A stretch of DNA of 64,000 nt, taken from Triops longicaudatus (Eukaryota; Arthropoda; Branchiopoda; Notostraca; Triopsidae). Of the stretch, positions 63,401 to 64,000 are shown one piece after another; within the stretch, counting starts at the first letter, position 1; every line of letters begins with the position of its first letter. The notes beneath the pieces are model-generated. The model saw only the letters and a program-made list of their open reading frames with translations. It searched no databases and was not told the DNA's origin. The translations under genes and the position numbers were made by a program. Location: positions 62,001-126,000 of the forward strand of contig JAGQDJ010000065.1 of the NCBI GenBank assembly GCA_022885665.1. The letters are read 5' to 3'.

Positions 63401-64000
63401 AGTTACTCGCACACTTCACCGATAATAGAAACTTTCAGCTGCGGAGGAGGTATGTCAGCAAAAAAGTCCAACTATTATCCTAAAACGACTGTCCTTTCTC
63501 TTGCAGCAACAAAAAGAAGTCGAGACGACCAAGACAAAGAATCTGGACAAAACTTGGGTCGGCAAACCTCTTAACTGCGCGCAAAGAAATATTTTTTTCA
63601 GCAGCAGCATAACAGAGAGAAGCTTTCTCCCTTTCATGGGTATAACCCAAACGCAAACTGATGCGAAAAAAGGAACTCCAGGAGCGTGTTTTCAGCGAAG
63701 AATGTCAAGTTACCAAGGGGAGAAACAAAGGTAGCTAAATCATGAGTAAACAAGAAAATCAATGTCTCTCAACAAAGTAAGCGAATGAGCAAGTAAGCCA
63801 GCCAGGAAAGGTCTGCAAGTTGAAACTACTCCGACAGACCAAACTTACAGAGGACAACACCGAAATTGCTTTTACAAGTTTACAACAACAAACATAAGTT
63901 CACAGCTCCCTCAAGTTCTAAATCTTCTTGTTTATCTGTTTTTCTTCGTAGTACAAATTTTTGCTACTATTGTTTGCCAAGTCTCGATTATTTAAAGATT
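57497..64000. other. Unassigned terminal 6.5 kb, probably phosphatase 5' intron
   Basis: AT-rich DNA with no convincing exon on either strand. Because the phosphatase continues upstream, this is most simply one large intron with the first exon(s) beyond the window or too short to recognise. One weak candidate signal-peptide exon lies at 63637-63567 (-). The longest frame (61379-60987, -) starts with GTG and has no known family. A poly-A tract lies near 60425-60450. Confidence 0.4.

Noticed and set aside
1..64000. CRISPR array, insertion sequence, phage or other prokaryotic system
   Set aside because: No regularly spaced repeats, no prokaryotic genes; all recognised genes are spliced animal genes.

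Overview
This is animal nuclear DNA. The genes are split into many short exons by GT-AG introns of about 48 bp to 3.4 kb, the spacers are AT-rich, and no bacterial operon structure is visible. The conserved parts of the receptor phosphatase read like the arthropod Ptp99A subfamily, and the C-terminus of the two-PDZ scaffold reads like arthropod Sip1/NHERF. I therefore favour an arthropod or close relative, probably not a fly, because a UCP1-3-type uncoupling protein is present. I cannot name the species.

Layout. Six genes lie head-to-tail on the + strand: a prominin-like five-pass membrane protein (5' end outside the window, 365-6571), a ClC-7 chloride/proton exchanger (8050-12328), a UCP2-like mitochondrial carrier (15118-17409, with its TATA promoter and noncoding first exon near 13.3 kb), the NMD factor SMG5 (18991-22676), protein disulfide isomerase (23975-27539) and the mTORC1 scaffold Raptor (29280-36545). 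A repeat-bearing spacer (36.5-39 kb) follows, with a tRNA-derived SINE and an inverted partial copy. Two genes then lie on the - strand: a two-PDZ NHERF/Sip1-like scaffold (45005-39080) and a Ptp99A/PTPRG-like receptor tyrosine phosphatase (57496-47240, 5' end not found). The last 6.5 kb shows no convincing exon.

Exon chains were built by hand. For each of the eight genes the exon lengths sum to a multiple of three, splice phases agree at every junction, and (except prominin and the phosphatase, which are open at the 5' end) the chain runs from ATG to stop. The genes look like an ordinary mix of housekeeping and membrane functions, not one pathway. ClC-7 and Raptor both act at the lysosome, but nothing in the layout shows co-regulation.

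The points most worth checking are: an exact ER-stress element upstream of PDI; an apparent alternative signal-peptide first exon inside the phosphatase gene that would make a short-ectodomain isoform; a six-cysteine insertion in the inactive second phosphatase domain; a tiny SMG5 intron whose retention would create a premature stop in an NMD factor; and the SINE pair. I found no CRISPR array, prokaryotic element, virus or clearly new multi-gene system.
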